This document shows, one piece after another, positions 44,351 through 53,848 of a DNA stretch of 64,000 nt. Below the pieces are notes generated by a model. That model made no database searches, had not been told where the DNA came from, and saw only the letters and a list, made by a program, of their open reading frames with translations. Origin of the DNA: Thalassobellus citreus. GTDB lineage: Bacteria; Bacteroidota; Bacteroidia; Flavobacteriales; Flavobacteriaceae. The stretch's first letter is position 1; each line of letters starts with the position of its first letter. The stretch is from contig NZ_JBISCC010000122.1 of assembly GCF_044385915.1 (NCBI RefSeq), positions 248,001 through 312,000 of the forward strand, written 5' to 3'. Made by a program: the position numbers and the translations under genes.

Positions 44351-46855
44351 ATGCTAAAAAAATTAACATTTTCAACATTTTTCTTATTAGTCTCAGTTAT
44401 TGCCTTAGCTCAAACTGTTACAATTAATGATTCTGGAAGCTGGTTAGAAACTGCTTATGTAAAATGGCAACCAGTTACTGGAGCCGAAAGTTACAACGTA
44501 TATTATACAGGAGAAGGTATAACAAATCAAAAAATAGACTCTCAGCTTATTCGTTGCTATGAAGGTTATTTTCGTGCAGACATATTAGGACTTAAAGCTG
44601 GATCCTATAGTATATCTGTAACACCAGTTATTGGAGGCACTGAAGGAACTCCTAGCGTCACAGATGCTATTTCAGTCTTAGCACATGACAGAACTGGCTT
44701 TGCTTTTAGTAAAGGTAGAATACCTGGTGCATACAATTTAGATGGTACACCTAAATCTAACGCTGTAATATTATATATAACTGAAGAATCTAAAGACACA
44801 ATTGAACTTACTGTTACTGGTGCCAATGCTAACCCATGCATTGGTTTAGAAACCATTTTAGAAGGTTTTAAAAAAGGGAAAGATAACAGACCTCTTATTA
44901 TAAGACTTATTGGTCAGATAACAGATTTAGCCTATATGAGTAAAGGTGATATTGTCTTAGAGAACAGCAATAACATAAACGGCTCTATTACACTTGAAGG
45001 TGTAGGTGATGATGCCGTAGCTGATGGATGGGGAATTAGAGTTAAAAATGCATCGAATATTGAAATTCGTAATATTGGCACCATGAATTGCGACAGTGAT
45101 GAAGGAGATAATATTGGGTTGCAACAAAACAACGATCATGTTTGGGTTCATAATGTCGATTTCTTTTATGGTAATGCTGGAGGCGATTCCGATCAATCTA
45201 AAGGAGACGGTGCTTTAGATTGTAAAAAATCAACCTATGTTACGTTTTCATATAATCACTTCTGGGATTCTGGAAAATCTAATCTTCTCGGACTTAGCGA
45301 AGGCAACGTTCCTGATTTGTATATAACATACCACCATAACTGGTATGACCACTCTGATTCTCGTCACCCAAGAGTACGTTTCTATTCTGCTCACGTTTAT
45401 AACAACTATTATGATGGTAATTCTAAATATGGTGTAGGATCTACATTAGGTTCTTCTGTTTTTGTAGAAAACAATTATTTCCGTAATTGTAAATATCCTA
45501 TTCTTACCTCAATGCAAGGTTCTGATGTATATGATGAAAATAGCGGAACAAATGATTATAATGACAATCCAACTTTTTCAAAAGAAAATGGTGGTACTAT
45601 AAAAGCTTTTGGTAATTATATTGAAGGGGCAAGACGATTTGTACCTTATGGAGATACTGGGTTCCCTAATTCGACTGTAGATTTTGATGCGTATGTTGCT
45701 TCAACAAGAAATGAAACGATTAACAGTAGTATAACTTCTGCTTTTGGCTCAAATACATATAATAATTTTGACACCGATTCTTCAGTCATGTATACTTATA
45801 CTCCAGACAGTCCTGAAGAGGCAAAGAACAATGTAATGCAATATGCAGGACGAATGAATGGAGGTGATTTTGATTGGACTTTTGACCAACCTAACGATGA
45901 TGCGTCTTATGCTGTAAATGCAGCACTTAAAACGGCGCTTACGAGCTATACAACAGGTCTTCTTTGTGTACAAGGAGAAAGTGAACCACCTAGTAGCCAA
46001 ACATTAACAATTACTACGACAAATAACGATCAAACTGTACAAGAGGGAAATGCAATTGATTCTATTATATTTACTTGGGGTGGTGATGCAACAGATGCTA
46101 ATATTTCAGACTTGATTGGATCTGGGCTAAGTTCGATAAAAGATATTCCAAATAAAACAATCACTATTTCGGGAATACCAACAGAGACTATTTCATATTC
46201 AGTTACTACATCTGGAACTGCAGGAACACCGGTAACTCAATATGGAACCATTACAGTAGGTGTAGTAGTCACAGGCGACCGAATACATGATTTTACTGAA
46301 TCTGGAATGAATAGCACTTTCTATTCTATTACAGGAAACCTATCAACATCAAAAGGGACCGTAAACTATAACGGACTTACTTTAACACAATGTTTAAAAA
46401 TTGAATCAATTACAAATATTTCGTTCACAACTACAAGTGAGTCAACATTAACACTGGTTTTTAACGAAGGTTTTTCTGGAGCAATTAAAATTAATGGAAC
46501 AAGCCACAATATTAGTAACGGACTTCTCTCTCTTACAATAGCAGCTGATTCTTATGTAATTACTAAAGATGTTACTGCCAATCTTTATTATATGAGTGTA
46601 ACAAATTCGTTAGGTCTTGATAATTTGAAAGCAACAAAACTAATACTACATCCAAACCCAGTTACAAATACGTTACACCTTTCTTCAAAATCTAAAATAG
46701 AAAAAGTTGAGATTTATAGTTTATTAGGTGTTTTTGTTAAAAAGATAGAAGACCATATTGAAACAATAGATATGAGTCACTTAAGCAAAGGCAGCTATTT
46801 AATAAAAGCCTATACTAATCAAGGTGTAGTAAATAAAATTATTATTAAGGAATAG
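44351..46855 (+). CDS. T9SS-exported pectate lyase (PL1)
   Basis: The 834-residue secreted protein has, in order: a signal peptide (ends ALAQ), an Fn3-like domain (AYVKWQPVTGAESYNVYYTG), and a parallel beta-helix pectate lyase of family PL1 (about residues 115-545). The PL1 region shows calcium-site-type HNVDFFYGNAGGDSDQSKGD, then YHHNWYDHSDSRHPRVRF with the catalytic RxPxxR arginines. A small Ig-like domain (LTITTTNNDQTVQEGN) and a beta-sandwich follow, and a T9SS sorting domain ends it (LHPNPVTNTLHLSSKSK, DMSHLSKGSYLIKAY). It should cleave polygalacturonate by beta-elimination outside the cell or on its surface. No SusC/SusD or other pectin genes flank it. A LacI-type operator sits in its promoter. 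Confidence 0.93.
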   Translation: MLKKLTFSTFFLLVSVIALAQTVTINDSGSWLETAYVKWQPVTGAESYNVYYTGEGITNQKIDSQLIRCYEGYFRADILGLKAGSYSISVTPVIGGTEGTPSVTDAISVLAHDRTGFAFSKGRIPGAYNLDGTPKSNAVILYITEESKDTIELTVTGANANPCIGLETILEGFKKGKDNRPLIIRLIGQITDLAYMSKGDIVLENSNNINGSITLEGVGDDAVADGWGIRVKNASNIEIRNIGTMNCDSDEGDNIGLQQNNDHVWVHNVDFFYGNAGGDSDQSKGDGALDCKKSTYVTFSYNHFWDSGKSNLLGLSEGNVPDLYITYHHNWYDHSDSRHPRVRFYSAHVYNNYYDGNSKYGVGSTLGSSVFVENNYFRNCKYPILTSMQGSDVYDENSGTNDYNDNPTFSKENGGTIKAFGNYIEGARRFVPYGDTGFPNSTVDFDAYVASTRNETINSSITSAFGSNTYNNFDTDSSVMYTYTPDSPEEAKNNVMQYAGRMNGGDFDWTFDQPNDDASYAVNAALKTALTSYTTGLLCVQGESEPPSSQTLTITTTNNDQTVQEGNAIDSIIFTWGGDATDANISDLIGSGLSSIKDIPNKTITISGIPTETISYSVTTSGTAGTPVTQYGTITVGVVVTGDRIHDFTESGMNSTFYSITGNLSTSKGTVNYNGLTLTQCLKIESITNISFTTTSESTLTLVFNEGFSGAIKINGTSHNISNGLLSLTIAADSYVITKDVTANLYYMSVTNSLGLDNLKATKLILHPNPVTNTLHLSSKSKIEKVEIYSLLGVFVKKIEDHIETIDMSHLSKGSYLIKAYTNQGVVNKIIIKE

Positions 46856-46870
46856 ATTTAAAATAACATA

Positions 46871-46910
46871 AAAAAGAATAGTCTTGTTTTTTCAAGACTA
46901 TTCTTTTTTT
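46871..46910. terminator. Bidirectional terminator between two convergent genes
   Basis: Sixteen-base arms (46871-46886 and 46893-46908) pair perfectly around six Ts, with A-runs and T-runs on both sides. It serves the pectate lyase gene (+) and the 1069-residue gene (-), which converge here. Confidence 0.9.
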
Positions 46911-46954
46911 AACTTAATTAAAATACATAAAGCAAAACTGTATTTATTAACAGA

Positions 46955-49900
46955 CTATCTCTTTAAAGAAAAATGACCATTGAATTTAGTATTTTCGTCT
47001 AATTCTACAGAAAACCAATAATCATCAGATGCCATATTCCTTCCGACAAAAGTACCGTCCCAACCATGACTATTAGGGTTAATTTGTTTTAAAAGTTTTC
47101 CATACCTATCATAGATATAAATTATTGCATTAGGATATTTTGTTATACCTTTTATTTGCCATGAATCATTTATACCATCATTATTCGGTGTAAAATATTT
47201 CGGGTAATCAATTACTGTTACTTCATAAGAGTCTTCGCCACATCCCATTTTATCTCTTACTAATACTGTATAAACACCTCCTAAAATATTTTCAAAAACA
47301 GGACTACTCTGATAGTTTTTTCCATCTATAGAATATTCAAAATCTCCATCACCTAAAGCGATAATCTCTATATAATTATCATCTGACAATTCTTTGTATT
47401 TAACATCTGTAATCTTTGGCAAAACAGAACGTATTAATTCAAAATTGAAACTATTTTCACAATAAATACCATTTTTATTTTCACCAACTGTAAGTATATA
47501 ATCTCCAGCATTCACTAATTTAGCTTCGTAAGTATTTGAAACTATGCTACCATCCTGATATTCCCATACATAATTATCAAATTCATTTTCTACACTAACA
47601 TATTGAAAAGGCTCTAGATTACATAAAAAATAAGTTTCATCAATTTCTACCTTAGGCAATTCATTTACAACCAAATCAAAACTTGTTTCATTATAACATA
47701 AACTATTCAATTCATTTTCAACTCTTACAAAAATTGTTTGATTCCATGCTTCAGTATTTTGAAAAGAAGTAGGTAATGGACTAGACAATTCTATTCCATT
47801 AGCATCAAAATACATAACATCTAAATCATTCTGACTACCAATAATTTCAAATTCAATATCAGAAGTATCAAAGTTTGAAAAACCACCTCCCAAATCACAA
47901 CTATAAAGTGCTTCTGGTTTACTAATTTGAGGCTGTGAAGCTGTATTTAAAACCAACTGCGTTTCTGCATAACAGGTCGTTAAAAAGTTTGTTACTCTAA
48001 CTGTAATTGTTTCTTGATTTACAATTGAATTTGTATAAGGGGTAGGTAATGGGGTTGGTAATAAATTTCCACTAGAATTAAAATAAGATACGTCCATTCC
48101 AGTTTGATTCGCCAACACTTCCGATTCAACATTTGAAGTATCAAAATATTCAGAAATTCCATCATTATTGTCATCACATCCTATTAATGGTGTTAAAATA
48201 TTTGCTACTGGCAATGGACTCACAATTAATTTAAATATTGTTTCATTATAACAATCTGTATCAGTATTAATAACACGTATAGTAATTGTTTCTTCATTAA
48301 CAATTGAATTATTAATTGCATCTAAAGGCTCTTGTATTTGCTGCCCATTTTCGTAGTAAAAATCAACTTCCAAATTAGTTTCTACTCCAATAATATCAGC
48401 TTCTATTTGTTGCAAATTAAAGGTTACAAAGCCATCTAAATCGTCATCACACAGAGTTAAATTATCAACACTCGTTAAATCAGGCATAGGATTTACAATT
48501 AAATCAAAACTGGTTTCAGAATAGCAACATGGATTATTACTGTGAGCAACCCGAACTGTAATAGTCTCTCTATTTTTTACTGAATTAGTAAATGGATTAG
48601 GTAAATTATCATATTCATTACCAGAACCATCAATATATTTAACCACCTTATCTGTTTGACCTCCTAGAATTTGTTGTTCAACTGTAGCTACATTAAAAGA
48701 TGAAGAATACCCTGTACTAAAATTATCTTCACAAGCATATATATTATCAATGCCATATACATTTGGAGGTTCTTTAACATCAATGGTTTCAGTTAAAACC
48801 TCAACACTTCCATCTTTACCTGTAACGGTTGCAGTAATTGTATATGCTCCATCTACTGAAAAATCGTGAAAAGGTGATATATCTGTAGATGTATTATCTA
48901 TACCTGAAGCAGGATCTCCAAAATTCCATACTACAGAAGCTACATCTTCCTCTTTTTCTACACTAAATTCTTTTAAAAACTCAGAACAAATGTTTGAAAT
49001 ATTCATTTCAAAATTATTTGTAACGTGATTGACGTTTCCCGTTACATTTATGTAATAATTTAAGTTTACAGATTGATATGGTGCAAAAAGCCCATTACTT
49101 AACCATGAAACATCATTACCAAACTCGGTCCCTGCTATAAATGATGCAGAATAACCAGAACTAGGTAAATGAAATACTTCTATAAGTATACGATTTACAT
49201 CTTTTGAAACAATTACTGGATTTTCAAAATCGATATTAAATGTTATTGGATTAATTCGGTCACTATGAGAAGGTAGACTTATAACCTGACTACTGCCTAT
49301 TAAATCAAGAATAGAAAATGAAGTTGGAAAATCCGAATCAATTTTATATATATTGAATTGTATTCTAACATCCCAGGCTCCTATTCCTGAAAAGGCTACT
49401 TGTCCATTGTTAATTATAAATTCCTCATTATTTGTAACTCCAAAATCTTCTAGAACAAAAGTTCTTGAATATTTGATACTCCCTCCTGTACGACCAAACT
49501 GATTTATCCAAATTGGTCGACCACATAAATTATGAGTTAATGTTGTTTGTGAACCAGAGATTGATTTGTCTAATACCTCTCCTGTTACATTTATATAAAA
49601 ATTAGCATTGTGAACTGGGTTATTAAGATTTGTAGTTTTTGTATATTTATAATATTCTCTACATCCGTAATACCAAGAATCTGCATTATCTTCTTGTGTT
49701 CCCGCAATAACTATTTGTGCTGAATTTGGATTATAATAATCCACACTTTTACCTGCTACAACTAATATTCTTTCAACTCCAGCAGGAACAACAATAGGAT
49801 AAGCGAAATCAATATTGAAAATTTGCGGAAGCCCATTTAGTTTAGGTATTCTTTTATACCCACCACCTCCCAAATAAACAGGATTAGAATCCGGGAAATT

Positions 49901-50164
49901 TGAATCTATTCTATAAACACTAATTCCTACAGAAGCTCCATCATAAGATTTGCTAATAGCAACTTGGCCTGATTTTATAATAAATTGCTCTGCGCTAGAT
50001 ATACCAAATTCAGAAAGAGAAAACACGCGTGCCCATGCTTCATCTTCTTCACAAGAAGGCATACCTGTATCTATAGGAGTATTTCCAACATTATGTGTTA
50101 AAGTTATTTGAGCAGTTAAACAAAGGCTAAATAAAAAAAATAAAAACGAAAGAATACTCTTCAT
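46955..50164 (-). CDS. Large secreted repeat protein with PKD domain and T9SS type B sorting domain
   Basis: The 1069-residue protein has a signal peptide (ends LTAQ, residue 19). Two related N-terminal domains of about 180 residues follow (each starting TLTHN, ending NFYINVTGEV or NYYINVTGNV), then a PKD-type domain (NFGDPASGIDN, SVDGAYTITATVTGKDG). Four tandem units of about 90 residues come next (roughly 473-840), each with a CD/CE start, NPF/TPYTN-type turn, ETITVRV and a C-YxETSFDLIV end. The C-terminus is a type B (gliding-associated) sorting domain: YPKYFTPNNDGINDSWQIKG and IYIYDRYGKLLKQINPNSHG. It is probably an adhesin or surface structural protein. Confidence 0.85.
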   Translation of the reverse strand: MKSILSFLFFLFSLCLTAQITLTHNVGNTPIDTGMPSCEEDEAWARVFSLSEFGISSAEQFIIKSGQVAISKSYDGASVGISVYRIDSNFPDSNPVYLGGGGYKRIPKLNGLPQIFNIDFAYPIVVPAGVERILVVAGKSVDYYNPNSAQIVIAGTQEDNADSWYYGCREYYKYTKTTNLNNPVHNANFYINVTGEVLDKSISGSQTTLTHNLCGRPIWINQFGRTGGSIKYSRTFVLEDFGVTNNEEFIINNGQVAFSGIGAWDVRIQFNIYKIDSDFPTSFSILDLIGSSQVISLPSHSDRINPITFNIDFENPVIVSKDVNRILIEVFHLPSSGYSASFIAGTEFGNDVSWLSNGLFAPYQSVNLNYYINVTGNVNHVTNNFEMNISNICSEFLKEFSVEKEEDVASVVWNFGDPASGIDNTSTDISPFHDFSVDGAYTITATVTGKDGSVEVLTETIDVKEPPNVYGIDNIYACEDNFSTGYSSSFNVATVEQQILGGQTDKVVKYIDGSGNEYDNLPNPFTNSVKNRETITVRVAHSNNPCCYSETSFDLIVNPMPDLTSVDNLTLCDDDLDGFVTFNLQQIEADIIGVETNLEVDFYYENGQQIQEPLDAINNSIVNEETITIRVINTDTDCYNETIFKLIVSPLPVANILTPLIGCDDNNDGISEYFDTSNVESEVLANQTGMDVSYFNSSGNLLPTPLPTPYTNSIVNQETITVRVTNFLTTCYAETQLVLNTASQPQISKPEALYSCDLGGGFSNFDTSDIEFEIIGSQNDLDVMYFDANGIELSSPLPTSFQNTEAWNQTIFVRVENELNSLCYNETSFDLVVNELPKVEIDETYFLCNLEPFQYVSVENEFDNYVWEYQDGSIVSNTYEAKLVNAGDYILTVGENKNGIYCENSFNFELIRSVLPKITDVKYKELSDDNYIEIIALGDGDFEYSIDGKNYQSSPVFENILGGVYTVLVRDKMGCGEDSYEVTVIDYPKYFTPNNDGINDSWQIKGITKYPNAIIYIYDRYGKLLKQINPNSHGWDGTFVGRNMASDDYWFSVELDENTKFNGHFSLKR

Positions 50165-50240
50165 TTAGCTAAAATAGAAAAAGCATTTAAACTATTTGTT
50201 TTTTTCTATTATTTAAGACTGAAAAACAACTATAAACTTT

Positions 50241-50924
50241 TTAAGGCGTAGAACTAGAAACCTGTAGCATTTTTCCATTATAATATTTATTCCCATTTAG
50301 AGAAAAATCAAAAATATACTGTGCCATTTCTAAAGCAGTGGTTGGTGCTTTATAACCTGGAAAGGCTTCTTCCAACATTTCAGTTTGAACAGCACCTAGA
50401 GCTAATACATTAAATGACACATTAGAATCTTTATATTCTTCTGCTAGTAATTCGGTTAAAGTAATCACTGCCGCTTTACTAGAACTATATGCTGCTAAAC
50501 CAGGGAATTTCATACTACCTTGAACACCGCCCATAGAGCTTATAGTGACTACATGACTTTTCTCTTTCATAAAAGGCAATACAATACGAGTTAACTCGGC
50601 AACTCCAAATACATTTGTTTTATAAACCGCTTCAAAATCATCCATTGTAATTTCAGCAAAAGGCTTATTCACCAACATACCTGCATTATTAATCAAAACA
50701 TCTACTTGTTTCCAATTTTGATTTATAAATTCTTCAACTTTAGTATAATTACTACTATTAGCTAAATCAAAAGAAAATGTGGTAACATTATCTAATTTCA
50801 AATTTTCAATAGGCTTTTCATTCCGCGAAAGCGCTAAAACGTTATGCCCTGCTTTTGAGAAAAGCTGAACTAACTCAAAACCTATACCTCTACTTGTTCC
50901 TGTAATTATAATATTTTTACTCAT
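50241..50924 (-). CDS. Short-chain dehydrogenase/reductase
   Basis: The 227-residue SDR has the cofactor loop TGTSRGIG near residue 8, NNAG near 82, a catalytic Ser in TISSMGG and the YxxxK pair in AAYSSSKAA. It would reduce or oxidise a small molecule with NAD(P). The substrate cannot be told. The coding region contains the repeat motif TTCCGCGAAAGCG (50821-50833, plus strand). It is downstream of the E2 gene but a terminator hairpin separates them. Confidence 0.9.
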   Translation of the reverse strand: MSKNIIITGTSRGIGFELVQLFSKAGHNVLALSRNEKPIENLKLDNVTTFSFDLANSSNYTKVEEFINQNWKQVDVLINNAGMLVNKPFAEITMDDFEAVYKTNVFGVAELTRIVLPFMKEKSHVVTISSMGGVQGSMKFPGLAAYSSSKAAVITLTELLAEEYKDSNVSFNVLALGAVQTEMLEEAFPGYKAPTTALEMAQYIFDFSLNGNKYYNGKMLQVSSSTP

Positions 50925-50950
50925 CTAATGATTTTAAAAATTTAAAGATA

Positions 50951-50984
50951 AAAAAAACCTGCTTCAAATGAATGAAACAGGTTT
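50951..50984 (-). terminator. Terminator of the pdhA-pdhC unit
   Basis: AAACCTG and CAGGTTT, with TTCA/TGAA inside, form a hairpin with one mispair. On the minus strand the 3' arm is followed by a run of Ts. It lies about 35 bases past the E2 stop and about 27 bases before the SDR start. Confidence 0.75.
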
Positions 50985-51017
50985 ATATTATAAAATTCCT
51001 GAATAAGCAGGGGTTTA

Positions 51018-52634
51018 TTATACTAACATTGTCACTGGATTCTCAATATATCCCTTTAATGTTTGAAGGAATTGAGCTCCTGTTGCTCCGTCAACAGTTC
51101 TGTGATCACAAGCTAAAGACAATTTCATGGTATTACCAACAACTATTTGTCCGTTTTTAACCACTGGTTTTTCAACAATATTTCCAACAGAAAGAATTGC
51201 TGAATTAGGTTGGTTAATAATAGATGTAAATGTATCTATACCAAACATACCTAAGTTAGAAACTGTAAATGTACTACCTTCCATTTCTGCAGGAGTTAGT
51301 TTTTTATTTTTAGCTTTACCTGCTAAATCTCTAACTTCTGCACCAATTTGTTGTAACGATTGCTCGTTTGCAAATTTTACTACTGGTACTACTAAGCCGT
51401 CTGGAACAGCTACTGCAACACCAATATGCACATGGTTATTTAAACGCATTTTATCTGCAAACCATTGTGAATTTACTTGTGGATGTTGTTTTAATGCTAA
51501 AGCACATGCCTTAACAACAATATCGTTATAAGATATTTTAGTATCAGGAACCGTATTAAATTGTGTACGGAATGCTATGGCATTTTCCATATCAAACTCA
51601 ACACTTAAATAATAGTGTGGTGCTGTGAATTTAGAGTTTGTTAATGCTTTAGCAATAGCTTTACGCATTTGCGAATTAGTTACATCTTCAAAATCTTCTT
51701 GTCCTGTTGGTACAAATTTACCAACTGACGCTCCTCCTGCTTGCACAGGAACAAAATTCTCAACATCACTTTTTACTATTCGTCCATTTTCACCAGAACC
51801 TTGAACTTGAGTTAAGTTAATTCCTTTTTCTTCAGCTATCTTTTTTGCTAAAGGCGATACAAATAATCGTCCACCATTAGCTGTAACTGGTGTTGGTGCT
51901 GGAGCACTTGCTTTTGGAGCAGCTACAGGAGCTGCTTTCGGTGCTTCTTGTTTTGTTTCAACTTTAGGAGCTTCCTCTTTTTTAGTAGGTACACTAGAAA
52001 AATTAGCTGCAACTCCAGAAACATCTGTTCCTGCAGGTCCAATTATAGCTAATAATGCATCTACTTTTGCCGATTCTCCTTCTTGTAATCCTATTTCTAA
52101 TAAAGTTCCAGATTGAAATGACTCAAACTCCATAGTAGCCTTGTCAGTTTCAATTTCAGCTAGAATGTCACCTTCATCTACATTATCTCCAACTTTTTTA
52201 AGCCATGTTGCAACCGTACCTTCTTCCATGGTATCACTTAAACGTGGCATTGTAACAACTATAACACCTTCAGGTAATTCTTGAGCTGGTGTATCAGTAC
52301 TTTTTTCTTCAACTTCTTTAGCAGGTTCTGCAACTTCTTCTTTCGCTTCCGCGGAAGCGCTAGCTCCTCCATTTAATAAAGCAGAAATATCTTCACCTTC
52401 ATCACCAATAATGGCTAAAAGCTCATCTACTTTAGTTGTTTCACCTTCTTGAACACCAATATGAAGCAAAGTTCCTTCATTGAAAGACTCAAACTCCATA
52501 GTTGCTTTATCTGTTTCAATTTCAGCTAAAATATCACCTTCTTCAATCTTGTCTCCAACTTTCTTTAACCAAGCTGCAACAGTTCCTTCTTCCATTGTGT
52601 CGCTTAAACGCGGCATATTTACTACTATAGCCAT
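51018..52634 (-). CDS. pdhC: Pyruvate dehydrogenase complex E2 (dihydrolipoamide acetyltransferase)
   Basis: The 538-residue E2 has two N-terminal lipoyl domains (about residues 4-78 and 127-201), each with ETDKATMEFES around the lipoylated lysine and PRLSDTMEEGTVA at the start. An Ala/Pro-rich linker and an E1/E3-binding domain follow (VSPLAKKIAEEKGINLTQVQ), then the acetyltransferase core with the catalytic SLACDHRTVDGATGAQFL. It transfers acetyl groups from E1 to CoA. It follows pdhA by 3 bases. The E1-beta and E3 genes are not here. The inter-domain linker carries a 16-bp palindrome (52344-52359). Confidence 0.93.
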   Translation of the reverse strand: MAIVVNMPRLSDTMEEGTVAAWLKKVGDKIEEGDILAEIETDKATMEFESFNEGTLLHIGVQEGETTKVDELLAIIGDEGEDISALLNGGASASAEAKEEVAEPAKEVEEKSTDTPAQELPEGVIVVTMPRLSDTMEEGTVATWLKKVGDNVDEGDILAEIETDKATMEFESFQSGTLLEIGLQEGESAKVDALLAIIGPAGTDVSGVAANFSSVPTKKEEAPKVETKQEAPKAAPVAAPKASAPAPTPVTANGGRLFVSPLAKKIAEEKGINLTQVQGSGENGRIVKSDVENFVPVQAGGASVGKFVPTGQEDFEDVTNSQMRKAIAKALTNSKFTAPHYYLSVEFDMENAIAFRTQFNTVPDTKISYNDIVVKACALALKQHPQVNSQWFADKMRLNNHVHIGVAVAVPDGLVVPVVKFANEQSLQQIGAEVRDLAGKAKNKKLTPAEMEGSTFTVSNLGMFGIDTFTSIINQPNSAILSVGNIVEKPVVKNGQIVVGNTMKLSLACDHRTVDGATGAQFLQTLKGYIENPVTMLV

Positions 52635-52637
52635 AGC

Positions 52638-53636
52638 TTATATTTTATGTTGTATAAATGGGAAATCTTCTTGTTCGTAAACCATATCGTAAAGTTGTTG
52701 TTTAGGTGGGAAAGGAGATTCCTCTGCAAATTTCTCACATTCTGCAACTCTTTCTTTTACGCGTTTATCAATTACTTTAATATCATCTTCAGAAGCATAT
52801 TTCTTATCAAGAATCACATCTTTTACTTGTGTAATTGGATCAATTTTTTTGTACTCTTCAACTTCATTTTTCGTTCTATAATGTTGAGCATCACTCATTG
52901 AATGTCCTCTATAACGATACGTTTTAAGTTCTAAGAAAGTTGGCCCTCCACCTGTACGTGCACGTTGAATTGCTTCATCAAAAGCCTCGGCAACTTTAAT
53001 AGGATTCATACCATCAACTGGACCACAAGGCATATTATAACCTAAACCTAACTTCCAAATTTCAGTATGGTTTGCTGTACGTTCTACAGAAGTTCCCATG
53101 GCATATCCATTGTTTTCACAAACAAATACAACGGGAAGATTCCAAAGCATAGCTAAATTAAAAGTCTCATGTAAAGACCCTTGTCTTGCAGCACCGTCAC
53201 CAAAGCAACATAATGTTACACCATCTACTCCATGAAATTTATCTCCAAAAGCAATACCTGCTCCTAAAGGAATTTGTCCTCCTACGATACCATGACCACC
53301 ATAAAAACGATGCTCTTTTGAAAAAATATGCATAGAACCACCCATTCCTTTAGAGGTTCCTGTTACTTTTCCATAAAGTTCAGCCATAACACGTTTAGGG
53401 TCTACACCCATCCCTATTGGTTGCACGTGATTTCTATAAGCTGTAATCATCTTATCTTTAGTCAAGTCCATAGCATGTAAAGCTCCTGCTAATACAGCTT
53501 CCTGACCGTTATATAAGTGAAGAAATCCTCTTACTTTTTGTTGTATGTATACGGCAGCTAGTTTGTCTTCAAACTTTCTCCAGAATAACATATCTTCATA
53601 CCATTTGAGGTAAACCTCTTTTGTGATTTTTTGCAT
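52638..53636 (-). CDS. pdhA: Pyruvate dehydrogenase E1 component, alpha subunit
   Basis: The 332-residue thiamine-diphosphate enzyme subunit begins MQKITKEVYLKWYEDMLFWR. The pyrophosphate-binding motif is GDGAARQGSLHETFNLAML with NNGYAMGTS downstream. The phosphorylation-loop-type region RGHSMSDAQHYRTKNEVE is typical of E1-alpha. It decarboxylates pyruvate with the beta subunit, which is encoded elsewhere. It is the first gene of the pdhA-pdhC operon, with a -7 element 33 bases upstream. Confidence 0.94.
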   Translation of the reverse strand: MQKITKEVYLKWYEDMLFWRKFEDKLAAVYIQQKVRGFLHLYNGQEAVLAGALHAMDLTKDKMITAYRNHVQPIGMGVDPKRVMAELYGKVTGTSKGMGGSMHIFSKEHRFYGGHGIVGGQIPLGAGIAFGDKFHGVDGVTLCCFGDGAARQGSLHETFNLAMLWNLPVVFVCENNGYAMGTSVERTANHTEIWKLGLGYNMPCGPVDGMNPIKVAEAFDEAIQRARTGGGPTFLELKTYRYRGHSMSDAQHYRTKNEVEEYKKIDPITQVKDVILDKKYASEDDIKVIDKRVKERVAECEKFAEESPFPPKQQLYDMVYEQEDFPFIQHKI

Positions 53637-53669
53637 CGACTAATATATAGGTTTTACTTAAGCGAACCA

Positions 53670-53677
53670 CAAAAGTA
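53670..53677 (-). promoter_or_regulatory. -7 element of pdhA-pdhC
   Basis: On the minus strand this reads TACTTTTG, which fits TAnnTTTG, 33 bases before the pdhA ATG. Confidence 0.55.
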
Positions 53678-53802
53678 ATACTTTGAACGTTATTGCGAAA
53701 ACCTAAATTAATTAAAGTATAAAAAATATCAAAAAAAAAGCAGTTTATACACAAGATTATGTATTTAATAATTTTTTACAATAATTACTATTGTTTTGAA
53801 AA

Positions 53803-53818
53803 TTTTAATCGATTACAT
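53803..53818. promoter_or_regulatory. LacI-operator-like site upstream of pdhA
   Basis: TTTTAATC-GATTACAT shares AATCGATTACAT with the operator in the pectate lyase promoter. It lies in the 212-base gap between cdd and pdhA, about 125 bases upstream of the pdhA -7 element. The flanks contain TTTTTACAA and TTGTAAAAA in inverted order. Functional status is uncertain. Confidence 0.35.
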
Positions 53819-53848
53819 TTTGTAAAAACCATGAATTATTTAAGATTT

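Noticed and set aside
51127..51531. Forward-strand frame inside the E2 gene
   Set aside because: It is a shadow of the E2 coding region with no start context or family match.
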